The position numbers and the translations under genes were made by a program. Positions 32,311 to 43,387 of a stretch of DNA of 64,000 nt are shown here, piece after piece (the first letter of the stretch is position 1; every line of letters begins with the position of its first letter). The stretch spans positions 91,913,256-91,977,255 of the forward strand of contig NC_088911.1 of the NCBI RefSeq assembly GCF_963576675.1, read 5' to 3'. This stretch comes from Euphorbia lathyris (lineage: Eukaryota; Streptophyta; Magnoliopsida; Malpighiales; Euphorbiaceae). Under the pieces are notes generated by a model. The model was given only the letters and a program-made list of their open reading frames with translations, searched no databases and was not told where the DNA came from.

Positions 32311-33411
32311 TTATTCATAATAAGTGTTAATACAATTGCTCTGGAAGTAGAGCTTCAAGTGATTTGTATTCCACGTCTTATGAATCTTCTTTCCTTCTAT
32401 CGTTTCAAGTAAGCAAGTTCTAGGTCCAACTAACCTTCTTATCCGGTATGGTCCTTCCCAATTTGGACGAAGCTTCCCTTCTTCCAAATGTGCCTTGGTT
32501 ATAGCAGTCTTTCTCAGAACAAGATCTCCTTCCATTAATACTCTTTCCTTCACCCTTGAGTTGTAGTAACGGGATACTCTTTGTTGATATGCTGCTAATC
32601 GTATGCACGCTTGATCTCTATGTTCATCTAACAGATCTAAGTTATCTTGTAGTGCATCAGAATTTGATTCCTCATCGAAATCAACCATTCTCGGTGAAAT
32701 GGCTCCAATCTCAACATGGATTAATGCCTCCATTCCATAAGCTAGACTGAACGAGGTTTCTCTAGTTGGGATTCTCTTGGTGGTTCTATATGCCCAGAGG
32801 ATTGACAGAAGCTCATCTGCCCATGCTCCTTTTGCCTTGTCTAGGCGCATTTTCAAGCATTCTAGGATTGTTTGATTGCTTCTTTCTACTTGCCCATTGG
32901 CTTGTGGGTATGTTATTGAAGCAAAGCTGAGTTGGATATGAAGCCTTTCACAAAAACCTTTGAACGAATCACAATCGAACTGCTTTCCTCTATCTATAAT
33001 TATCACTCTTGGTAGTCCAAACCTGCATATGATATCTTTCCATACCACGGTTTCTATCTTCTTTGCAGTGATGGTAGCTAAAGGTTCTGCTTCAATCCAT
33101 TTTGTGAAATAATCTGTTGCTACTATCAGGAATTTCCTTCCTCCGGTTGCCAGGGGAAAAGGTCCCAACAAATCTAATCCCCATTTTGCAAATGGAGTTG
33201 GTTCAATTGAGGTTCTCAAAAGTGAGGCTGGAGCACTTTGAATGGTTGCGAATCTTTGACATTTATCACATGCTTTAACCTTCTTCAAAGCATCATCCCT
33301 CAAGGTAGGCCAGAAGAATCCACTACGCAACACTTTACTTGCTAAGGCGCTTGCTCCCAAAGGTTGTCCACATATCCCTTCATGTATTTCGGTTAGAGCG
33401 TAATCTGCCTT
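32311..33411 (-). pseudogene. Tat copy 2 integrase
   Basis: An open frame from about 33360 covers the end of the zinc-binding region (CDKCQRFA), the core (GLDLLGPFP, DYFTKWIEAEP, IIDRGKQFD where the family usually has DNGxQF, and ANGQVERSNQTI with the catalytic Glu), and the C-terminal GDLVLRKT...LRPNWEGPYRI tail. The N-terminal histidine half of the zinc region lies in a different frame near 33380-33411, so a frameshift separates it from the rest. It would integrate the cDNA if intact. Confidence 0.8.
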
Positions 33412-35102
33412 TTATGGACCCAGACACTTCAAAAGTGGCATTGAGAAACCCTTCTTATACAGGACATCATCTATCAAAGTGAAACGTGCTGCTGTTATCT
33501 TCAATTTCTTTACTTCTGTAGCTTCAATTGGAAGCTCCCATGTCTTCAGGAATTTTACAAATGGTGTTCTCCAATCCTGTATTTCTTCAGTACATGCTAC
33601 AATTTTTTCCTTTATGCTCGGCCATTTAAGTTCCTCCAGATGCACCATTCTTCCTTTCGTTTCCATTGACGATGCAAGCTTTGATAAAGCGTCTGTATGG
33701 CTATTAGAAGACCTATTGATATGTAGCAATTGGAAATCTTCAAACCCTTGAGATAAAGATTTGACCTTTCGTAGGTATTTAATCATGATAGGTTCCTTCA
33801 CTTCATACTCTCCATTGAACTGCTGAACCACCAACTGTGAATCACTGTGAGCTGTTATCTTTTGAACTTATAATTCTTTGGCAAGCTTCATTCCTCCTAT
33901 AGGGCTTCGTATTCTGCAATGTTATTTGAACTTGGAAAAGCAAAACGCAAGGAGTATTCGATTGTTTCTTGTTCAAGAGATATCAATACTATTCCTGCTC
34001 CACTCCCTATTGAACTTGATGCTCCATCAATGAATAATTTCCATGTGTGCTCATTCTCTCTTGCCACTCTTCTTTCTCCAGTACATTACATGATGAAATC
34101 GGCTAATGCTTGTCCCTTAATTGCTTGTCTAGGCTCAAAGTTGATGTCGTATTCTCCTAACTCAATTGCCCATTTCGTAAGACGTCCAGAACATTCAGGT
34201 TTTTGCAATATTTGCCTTAGAGGCTGATCAGTTAATACCACTATGGAATGAGCCTGAAAGTAAGGTCTTAACTTCCTGTAGGCCATCACTAGTGCAAGAG
34301 CGACTTTCTCTGCAAAAGGGTATCGAGGCTCTGCTCCTTGAAGTACCTTACTGACGTAGTAGATTGGCTTGTCAATTTTTCCTTCTCTTTTCAACATAAC
34401 TGCACTCAAGGCCACATTGCTTACTCCCAAATATACAAACAACATCTCACCTGGCTCTGGTCTTATCAATAGTGGCATTTTATTCAAGTAATCTTTTAGT
34501 TCTTCAAAATCTTTTTCACATTCCGCTGTCCACTGGAAATTTTTTCCGGCTCTCAAGGTTTTGAAGAAAGGTAGGCTTTTTTCAGCTGATTTAGATAAAA
34601 ATCTATTCAACGATGCTAATCTACCTGTCAAACGCTGAACTTCCTTAATGGAGGTAGGAGGCTTCATCTCTAAGATGGCTTGGATTTTTTCTGGATTTGC
34701 TTCAATACCCCTTTCAGTTATCATATAACCCAAAAATTTTCCTGATTGTACTCTGAAAGTACACTTGCTAGGATTTAACTTTATGTTGTGGGTTCTCAAT
34801 ACATCAAACACCTTGTCGAGCTTCTCTGCATACGCTTCTCCTTTGTTGCTTTTAATGATCATATCGTCGACATAAGCTTCCATGGTGTTACCCAATAAAG
34901 GCTTGAAAACTTTATTTATCATCTTTTGATATGTTGCTCCTGCGTTTTTAAGTCCAAAGGGCATAACTCTGTAGCAGTATGTGCCCTTCTTAATGATAAA
35001 TGCAGTCTTCTCTTCATCAGAGGGGTTCATTTTTATTTGATGGTACCCCATGTACGCATCGACGAAGCTTAATAATTCGTATCCAGATGTTTCATCCACC
35101 AT
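33412..35102 (-). pseudogene. Tat copy 2 RT C-terminal part and two RNase H domains
   Basis: 35102-34086 carries RT from SFVDAYMGYHQIKM through VMPFGLKNAGATYQ and catalytic YVDDMIIKS, then the first RNase H (FQWTAECEKDFEELK, YYVSKVL, KLRPYFQAH), ending ADFIM with TAA at 34086. The second RNase H continues at about 34080-33412 (NIAEYEAL and AHSDSQLVVQQF) with another TAA and a shift. A small deletion just after KACPK at 35104-35130 removes the link to the upstream RT frame. Confidence 0.8.
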
Positions 35103-35103
35103 T

Positions 35104-37725
35104 TTATGAATATTTTGGGCAAGCCTTGTTTAGATCGGTGAAATCTATACACATTCTCCAATTTCCATTGGGTTTTTTCACCATCACAATGTTTGCAAGC
35201 CAATCTGGGTAATAAACTTCTCGAATAAAGTTTGCCTCAAGCAACTTGTCAACTTCTTCTTGTAAAGCCTTTTGCCTTTCTGGAGCTATTCTTCTTTTCT
35301 TTTGCTTGATTGGCTTGATGTTTGGATCAACATTCAAGTGGTGGGAAGCTACATTCAAGCTTATGCCGGGCATATCTGTAGGAACCCAAACAGACACGTC
35401 CATGTTCCTCCTAAGGCATGTGATTACTTCACCCTTCACTTCTTCTGCCATTTTACTTCCAATATATGTTATTTTTTCTGGATCATCTTCTGTCAGCGGT
35501 ATCGCTTCAACTTCTTCAACTGGCTTTATCTTTGGCTTATTGTTAGATTCTTCAGAAATCGCCATCGTCTCTGCACTTGCACCATGTTTTCCTTTAACAG
35601 AAGAAACATAGTAGTTGTGAGCTTTCTTTTGATCTCCTCTCACTTGCCATATACCATTTGGTGTAGGAAACTTCATCAATAAGTATCCCGGTGATATCAT
35701 GGCTCCCATGCCAATAATTAATGGTCTTCCTAGTATCACATTGTAGGCTAGAGATACAGATTTTACTACCATAAAATTCACCATCCTTGTAACATTACAA
35801 GGCTCATCGCCTAGCGTGATTGGTAATTGGATAGACCCTGCCACTTGGACGGCTTCCCCCGAGAAGCTAAAGAGTGGAGCCGACACCTTCTTCAATCTAT
35901 CCAAAGATAAATTCATCTTCTTGAAACAATTCCAATAGAGGAGGTTGACCGGACTCCCGCTGTCAATGAGAATTCTTTCCACTGGGAACTTCATTATGGT
36001 AGCAGAAATCACCAATGCATCATCATGAGGTATAACTACATTTCCTTGATCTGTAGGGGTAAAATTTATGGACTTCTCTTCTTGGGCTTTCATCACATTG
36101 TTGACTTCATAAGATTGTTTAGCATAAGCCTTCCTTGATGAAGAGGATTCACCAGCTAGAGTTTCCCCTCCGGAGATAACATTTATTGCTGGATATGTCG
36201 GCTTGTTATCAAGGGCTATGGCTTTATCTTTTTTATCTTCTTTTCCTTTGGCATACGTTCGACCATCCCTTTCTCTGTTTTCCATATACCTTTCTTCTTT
36301 TGAGTTTTGTGGCTTTTCCCTTCTCCACATTTCTGCATAGACAAAATTTTCAAGCTTACATTGTTGTACCAATGACGCTATTTCATTCATCAATTTCCTA
36401 CATCGATCAGTTGAGTGACTATGAGTTTTGTGGAATCGACAATAAGTATCCGTAAATCTGCCCATCGTCCCATTAGCTTTAGGAGGGAATGTAAGGAGGC
36501 CGAATCTTTCAATGGCTGCCAGGATATTAGAACGTGGTTGGAGTAAAGGTGTGAAACTCTCACATTTCAGCTTTGGAGCATGTCTTGCTTCGTTCCTTCT
36601 TCCACTTCCCTTTTTTACATCACCAACCTCGTCTATCTCCTTTCTTTTCTTATCTTGATTTTCCCTCGCCTCTATGTTCTTCATCACATCTTTGGAAAGG
36701 ATAAACTTATCAGCCCGGCTGAACAAATCTCCCAAGGTTGAAGGTTGATCATAAGAAAGGGATTTTTGGAGATCTCGCGATCTCGTTCCCTGAAGTACTC
36801 CTGCAACTGCCATTCCAGCTTGAAGATCCTGAATCTCCAGAGTTGCAACGTGAAACCTTTCTCTGTAATCTTTCAAACTTTCTCTTTCATTTTGCTTTAT
36901 TGTGAGGAGATACATTGCATCCTTCTTCCTTCTGGTGTTGATGATGAATGCCTTTATAAACTCTCTTCTCAATTAATCAAAGTTGGAGATGGAGTTTTCC
37001 TTTAAGCTATTGAACCAAGCACAAGAATGATCTGATAAAGTGAGGGAGAAAGCTCGACACATTATGGAATCTTCCCATCGGTGTAGTAGCATTACTGCTT
37101 CATAACTCTGCATATGATCATAAGGATCGCCCTTTCCGGAATAAGTGGCGAGTTGGGGCATCTTGAATTTTTGAGGGAGAGGTTTATTCATGATCTCTTA
37201 TAAAAAAGGAATTTTCCTTGCCGTTTGTTCGTCATTTCTCAGAACTAACTTCTTTTGTTCTAACACCTTCTCGATCATCCTCTTAAGGTCTACCATCTCT
37301 TTCGCATTGAACATGGATTCTTCTTCGGCTTTCTCATGTGCTTTTGAATTTTCTTTACAAGAACTTTCCACAACTTCATGGATCTTTAAGTTGTTTCCCT
37401 TACACTTTTCTCCTTCACATGGTTCTGAGATTTCATCCTGTGGTAACTCGACCTCAGGACGTTTTTCGTTGTTTCGAAACTCTTTGTCTCGCATCTCTTA
37501 TTGGACAAAAAGAATTAATTCTTGGAGTTGATTATTGTTTTCTTCAAAAAAATTCTTCAACTCTTCATAGTCTGCTAAGGGAACGGTGGGTGGATTCGTT
37601 CTTGACGGCCCGTGTTGGTCTTCAACATTTTCAACATGTTCTTCTTCGTTGGTTGGATGTGCATCGTGCTCGTCCGGAATATGGGATGTTTGAGAAGGTG
37701 GCACTTGAGATCTCTTGGGAGGCAT
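35104..37725 (-). pseudogene. Tat copy 2 gag, protease and RT N-terminal part
   Basis: One frame from Met at 37725 to 35104, interrupted only by three TAA codons at about 37496, 37196 and 36974. Order: charged N-terminus, gag core (FKMPQLATYSGKGDPYDHMQ, CAWFNSLKENSI), knuckle-like YCRFHKTHSHSTDRC, protease ILIDSGSPVNLL, a long linker, then RT start (ANFIREVYYPDWLANIVMVKK, CIDFTDLNKACPK). The start lies only about 50 bases from the PBS, a short leader. Confidence 0.8.
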
Positions 37726-37777
37726 CTTTTTTTATTACGAAAAGTAGATGATGTAGAATGGATGACTTTTTGATCTT

Positions 37778-37795
37778 TTCCCACAGACGGCGCCA
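37778..37795 (-). other. Primer-binding site of Tat copy 2
   Basis: The - strand reads TGGCGCCGTCTGTGGGAA, two bases from the LTR end. This PBS type is common in Tat-like elements and sets the orientation. Confidence 0.8.
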
Positions 37796-37797
37796 AT

Positions 37798-38299
37798 TGT
37801 TGTAGCCTAAACTAAATAATGAATTTGTAAGATGGGAGATCAATCGATGAACTCCTGAAGGAAGGCGGACCTTCCAATTAGAATGATAACTGCTGACGTT
37901 CCTTGAGGATTGAACCTCCTTGATGGAGGTTGAACGTCCCTGGATGAAGGTTGAACGTCCATGGATGAAGGTTGATCTTCCTTGAGGATTAAACTTGTTA
38001 CAGTGTGGGAAGCGGTCTTCCCACAAACGCTCCGATGCTTAAGTTAAATACCGTAAAATATAGTATTCTTTTCTCTCTCTAAAAAACAACCCCTTCCTCT
38101 TCAGACTTAAACCTATTTATAGGAATAAGGGAGGAAGTTACCTGTGAGCAATCGGTAAAAGATCGTGCTGAATGTGGGTACAATTATCTAGGTCGATAAT
38201 GGAGTACGTGGGTTGTGGTTATATCAATTGCTCCCCACTGTTATTTTTGGATTACTTTCCAAAATAAGAGTGAGAAAAATAAATTTTCTTAACCGCTCA
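37798..38299 (-). repeat. 5' LTR of Tat copy 2
   Basis: Starts TGTTGTAGCC and ends AACCGCTCA. It differs from the left LTR by one extra 21-bp GGATGAAGGTTGAACGTCC-type unit near 37940-37965 and scattered substitutions. Confidence 0.85.
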
Positions 38300-39344
38300 T
38301 TGTGTTTATTGGCCTACGAGGATTTGGATCACCTGTTTGTTCATTGTCATTTTTCTAAAGCGTTGTGGACCTCGATAGCCTCCATTTTTCAGACTCAGAT
38401 AAAATTGGATGGCACTCTTAAAGAGTTAATTACATATGCTATCGAGGCTAAGTTCAGTTTGCAGTTTCGTGCTTTATGGAATTTGGCGATTATGAACATT
38501 GTTTGGCTAATCTGGTACATGAGAAATTTATCTGTTTTTGAAGGCGAGACTGCTAGCATTTTTCTCTGTCTTCGCCAGCTTTGGGCTCTCATTCGGGAAG
38601 CAAATGTCTTTTCCCGCGGAATGGTTTCTAATTGTTTAAAGGACTATGCGGTTCTGAAGCATCTCTCCGTTGACGCTAGACGTCCGGGCATTCCTAGGAC
38701 CATTTCCGTCATTTGGCGAGCTCCTCCCCCTTGTTGGATTAAAGTTAATTCGGATGGATCTGTTTTTGGCAATCTAGTTGTTGCTGGAGCTGGTGGTGTT
38801 TTTCGTACAGCCCGTGGTTTCCCGCAAGGTTCGTTTTTGTTTCCTGTTCAGACTTTGCTCGCTTACATTGCCGAGCTTCGGGCTGCCATTTTTGCAATGT
38901 GGATTGAATGTGATTCGAGCTTTGTGGTTCATATTTTAAAATCTAAAACTCACAAGGTGCCTTGGGAAGTGCATGCTGAATGGTTTGATTGCTTGTTCCA
39001 TCTTCAACATATGCGTGTGGCCATCTCTCAAATTTATCGCGAAGGGAATCGAGTTGCCGATGCCTTAGCGAAGAACAGAGCGACTATTCCTGATTTGGTT
39101 TGGTGGAATACATCTCCATCGTTTTGTAATTCTTTCATTTATGAGGATTATAGTTCGGTTGAGCAATTTAGAATTTAGTTTTGCTATGTTCTCCTCTTTC
39201 TGTTTCTTTATTCCTTTGTATACTCTTCTTTTACTTTTTAATAATATTCGGGTTCGGGTTTGGGTTCTTTGGCTGGGGGTGCCGACCTAGTCGGGATGTT
39301 CGGCCTTTCACTAAACCATCACCCCATTTTTACTGAAAAAAAAA
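38300..39344 (+). mobile_element. LINE (L1-type) 3' fragment: zinc-binding region and RNase H
   Basis: The open frame runs to 39178. It begins inside the reverse-transcriptase zinc-binding region (CLLAYEDLDHLFVHCHFSKALW) and continues into a plant L1-type RNase H (VNSDGSVFG, AELRAAIFA, ECDSSFVVH, YREGNRVADALAKN), so the Asp-Glu-Asp residues are present. A T-rich 3' UTR and an A-run at 39336-39344 follow. The 5' part (endonuclease, RT) is missing; the frame opens inside the adjoining LTR, so the true boundary is near 38300. Confidence 0.8.
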
Positions 39345-40009
39345 TGTAAGCTAATAACAGATAAAAGTACTTTTTTTACAGCGCGGTTTTATTTCTTCAT
39401 CAAATTCATCAATCGATTTTTTTTTGAAAATTGAGTATTCGTCTTTTTTGAGTTGTAGTTTTCTATGTGAGGAGGAAAAATGAAGATTGTATTCTTTTTT
39501 CCTCCTTGCACGTTCTGTTTTTTTCTTCTTCTTTTCGTTGTTCTATAATTTCTTTGTTTTTAGTTTTCATATTTTTACCGGATCTTTTAATTCGCTTGAA
39601 TTGCATTTGTTGTTTATTATGTTTTCATTTGTAACGTTTTCTGATTTAGTTAGAGCGGAAATGATAAATCTTATATGTAGATCATTGCATCTATGTGGTT
39701 GCAAAAGAAAGGATTCCGATCCGAAAATTCGGAAGAGTTTAAATGTTGAAGATTGAATTCCAGATGCTTCTTTGTGAACTTGGAGTTTCAAAAAGTATAT
39801 GTATCTGTTTGTGTTATTAGTATCTGTAAATGCTTGTTTTGCTCTTTGTAGTCATTTTCTTACCTATATAGATTATGTATTAGGCATAGCCTTGTGTAAG
39901 GTTTTACTTTTACTTTTCTTATTGTACTTGCAATTTTCTTATCAATGAAATGATGTACTCATTTTCATAAAAAAAAAAACAGATAAAAGAAAAAAAAAAT
40001 TTGTCTATC
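39345..40009. other. AT-rich intergenic sequence with poly(A) run
   Basis: A short open frame at 39487-39756 begins with a Phe-rich stretch and shows no domain. It is followed by an ATGATGTACTCATTTTCAT tail and an A-run at about 39969-39979, which could mark another retroposed 3' end. Confidence 0.4.
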
Positions 40010-40500
40010 CTATTTGCAAATACATGCTCTATGTATAAATACAGATTTGTAGTTTAAAAGTTTATAAATAGAGATTTGTCGTATATTTTACTAATAAAAT
40101 ATCGTATTTTAAATTACACTGTTAAGTTCTGATAACAACTAATAGTATTTTATATTTAAAAATAAAATATTTACATATCGACAAAATACAATCCCCAAAC
40201 ACAACCTCACAAATCGAAACCATAAATTATGTGGTGGATATATTTCACATTTTTTACTAATTTAACAGTTTGTGAACTAAATTGACGCTTAAATTTATTT
40301 TATACATAATAATTCGATATGAGGTGGCATTTTGTGATATGTAAATGTACTTTTTTTAATAAAAATATCATTGGTTTTCATCGGAACTTAACGAATATAA
40401 TTTAAAATATTATGTTTTGTTAATAAAACGCACATCAGATCTCTATTTGTAAAATTTTTAAAATCAATAGTTCCGTATTTGTAAATATAACAAAACATAA
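40010..40500. mobile_element. MITE-like inverted-repeat element
   Basis: About 90 bp at 40040-40130 (TATAAATAGAGATTTGTCG ... ACTGTTAAGTTCTGAT) recur inverted at 40378-40465 (ATCGGAACTTAACG ... CTCTATTTGTAAA). No ORF. Ends are approximate. Confidence 0.55.
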
Positions 40501-40804
40501 TAATTTTTTTTTTTAAATCATGTGATTTCACGATCCTGATATTTTAAGGATTTTTATTGATAAAAAGGTACTTATGGTTTTCGATGTTAGTATAATTTTT
40601 TTTTTTTTTTTTGTTAGTAATGATGTTTGTTTGATTGTATTTTTATCCAATCACTTTTCTACGTCTAGATATGCAAGTGAGCATTTTCACAAAAAAAAAA
40701 AAAAAAAAATTAAAATAGATAATGAGTTTCATCTTGACTATTATTTTTAAAATTCTTTTATGATACAATTGTTATGATATTATAAGTAAAATTATTTTTA
40801 AATA

Positions 40805-41454
40805 CCAATAAAGTCAATGTGGACGGTTTTGCTTTTGGCATTCTAGGCGAGACAGGAACGGGAGATATTTTTCGCAACTATCGTGGATTTCTCAAAGGCT
40901 GTTTTGCTTTTTCTACCCCTCCTCCTTTTGCTTATATGGCTGAATTGAGAGCCGCTATTTTTGCAATTGAACTTGCTTGGGAGAAAAATTGACATCAGCT
41001 TTGGGTTGAGTCGGACTCAATGTACGTTGCTAATCTGCTTAGACATCGTTCCATGGATGTTTCTTGGAGTATTCGTCAATAATGGTTGCATTGTCTCAGC
41101 ATTTGCTCTAGGATGAACATTATTTTTTCACACATCTTTAGGGAAGGAAATAGAGTTGCTGATGCACTGGCAAAATTTGGAGTCTCTTCCTCAATGATCA
41201 ATTGGCAGCCTTCAGCTCATGCTTTTTGCCACAGGTTTATCAATGATGACATTTGTAGTATTTCTCACTTGCGTTTTTCTTGACTTTCCTAAACTTTTCT
41301 CCTCCCTCTTCTTTTTGTTTGTTCTCCTTCATTTTCTCTTGTTCAAACACTCATTTTTCGTTTATTAATATATTGCGGGTTTGTCAGTTTTTGAACCACA
41401 AGTACTCACCCCGCCCAAGTTCTATCTCGTCCAAATTTCTATAAAAAAAAAAAA
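40805..41454 (+). pseudogene. LINE RNase H remnant
   Basis: Read in one frame with TGA at about 40991 and TAA at about 41081: VNVDGFAFGILG, MAELRAAIFAIE, WVESDSMYVANLL, IFREGNRVADALAKFG. This is a second, more decayed L1-type RNase H end, followed by a T-rich 3' UTR and an A-run at 41443-41454. A separate A-run at 40690-40708 precedes it. Confidence 0.75.
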
Positions 41455-41864
41455 TACACCTTTATCCCTTTAACATTTTCAATATTTACTTTTTTTGGGT
41501 ACATTTTCAATATTTATTGAACACTTAAAATACAAATACATATTTTTTCATCATTTAGTTTTTTTTTAATCAAATAACCCCTACATCTCAATTCATGTTG
41601 ATATTTTTTTATATGGATGATTAGATTGAATCACAAAAAAGTACAGGTGAAGTATTCGGGAAAAAATTAATTTGAACTTTTTGCTTTGGATAAATTACAC
41701 CTATGGTCCCTCAGTTTTGTATTTACTTTGATTATGACTCTTGAAATTCAAAATTAAACATTATAATCCCTGAATTTTACAATATACTAATATAATGCCT
41801 TTTGCAAATCACTATTTTAGAAATTTTTTCACTCTAAATAACTAGTTTTCCCATTAATCAAAAA

Positions 41865-42395
41865 AAGGGTTAAGGTGTAAAATACCTCTAACGTTTTGGG
41901 TTAGGAGCAATTTTACCCCTAACGTCTAAAATTATGCAATTTTACCTCTAACATTGGAAGCCAAAAGTAATTTTACCCCTAATATTGATTGAGTCAATTT
42001 GAGAAATAATTCATCAAACTGTCTTCTCGGTCATAAATCTTGTCATCTACACTTCACACATGCGTCATTTTATCAGTAACAAATCACAAAACATATGTTT
42101 GGATGTGAAAAAAAAGTATATATATATATACTGTTTAATCTCCAATTCTATCATTAAATTATAAAAAAACATGAAATCTTTTTTTTATAGCAAATTGATA
42201 TGTAATTGGTGCGGAATAAGGAACAAAAATATCTGTGTTTTATAATATTGTCTGAAATTGACCCAAATTATCAACGTTAGGAGTAAAATTGCTATGGGTT
42301 ACCAATGTTAGGAGTAAAATTGCACAATTTTAGACATTACGGATAAAATTGCTCCTGACCCAAAACGTTAAGGGTGTTTTTGCACCTTAACCCTT
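41865..42395. mobile_element. MITE with about 100-bp terminal inverted repeats
   Basis: The left arm GGGTTAAGGTGTAAAATACC...TAACGTTTTGGGTTAGGAGC and the inverse of the right arm GGGTTAAGGTGCAAAAACACC...TAACGTTTTGGGTCAGGAGC match over about 100 bases. CAAAA occurs on both sides but is too simple to prove a target duplication. Just left (41690-41850) is a 'GGTAAATTACACCTATGGTCCC'-like segment related to the one at 55166. Confidence 0.75.
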
Positions 42396-43387
42396 CAAAA
42401 ATGCACATAATGATCTTGAAAAAAAAAATCAAGAATTAAAATTTGTTAGAATATTATTTCTATATATCTACAATAGAAGGTTGCATGCTATTGGAGATGT
42501 CATCTACATTAAAAATAACCATTATGTTTGTAAAGTGCAAAGTTCGGGTATCCGGATTTGAAGGAGTGTGTGAAAATGAATACAAATGCGAGTGTCATGA
42601 GTGTAATTTAAAGGAGCATATGAAAATAAATACAAATTTGAGTGCCATGAGTGTAATTTACACTTTTATATTAGTGATCATTTCTCTTGTTACGGGACGA
42701 TTTTCATTCCAATGAATAAATCGTATGTGATCATGTCACAGCCAGCCAAAGGACCCGCATGCTCCCATTCGCTAAAGAGATTCTGACAGATCATTATTAA
42801 GCAGATACGTATCAAATTTCCTTAATTGGTTTGGTTGATTAGTAACATCTTTTGTTTGCGGTAATGAGACAAAAGAAACTGCAGGATTGTGCTGTTTATC
42901 AGATACTGATTTATAATGCAATCTGTTTTTCCAATGCTAATTTATGAGGCAGTCATAAGGGCTGGATTGTTATGTTTTTCAGATACTAATATGTTTATTG
43001 TGCATGTTATTTATACCATAATGCCTATCAACTGTTTGTTGTATTGCTTGAGAGTTTTGTATTGCTGTTTGCAATGAACATATTCCCGAGAGGATTACTG
43101 CTCATTTCTCTTATTTATTATAATATAAATATTTTTTTATGGAAGTAATTCAGTAAAAATATGTGCTACTTTTTATACAGTTAATTTGTTATAGTAATTC
43201 CTGACATGCAGCAATTTTGTATTCTTGCTCTTTGTACATTATATATAAATTTCTATGTATAATAAAATATATTAGTTTTTGTTGTTATGTACCGAATTTA
43301 AGTTAACATTGCAAGCTCTTTATAGAACATAGATAACAATATAACTTTGGTACTTGATAACTACTCTACTGTATACGCACCTTTATC
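42396..43387. other. Upstream region of S-RLK gene 1
   Basis: AT-rich, no recognisable gene; the frame at 42443-42715 is not convincing and includes a tandem near-repeat (GAATACAAATGCGAGTGTCATG / AAATACAAATTTGAGTGCCATG). No clear TATA box could be chosen. Confidence 0.4.

Larger units (their letters stand above)
29026..38299 (-). mobile_element. Tat-lineage Ty3/gypsy retrotransposon (copy 2)
   Basis: Two similar LTRs (29026-29506 and 37798-38299) flank, on the - strand, a PBS, gag-protease-RT-RNase H-RNase H-integrase and, on the + strand, an antisense coiled-coil ORF. Stops and a few indels make gag-pol inactive. The bases outside the LTRs (ATCTT left, TTGTG right) do not match, so at least one boundary is rearranged; a LINE fragment abuts the right LTR. 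Confidence 0.85.

Noticed and set aside
36186..37005. + strand frames rich in Phe/Leu/Ser
   Set aside because: They are shadows of the - strand gag-protease frame of Tat copy 2.
39487..39756. Open frame of 89 codons followed by an A-run
   Set aside because: Phe-rich low-complexity start and no recognisable domain; at most a retroposed 3' end.
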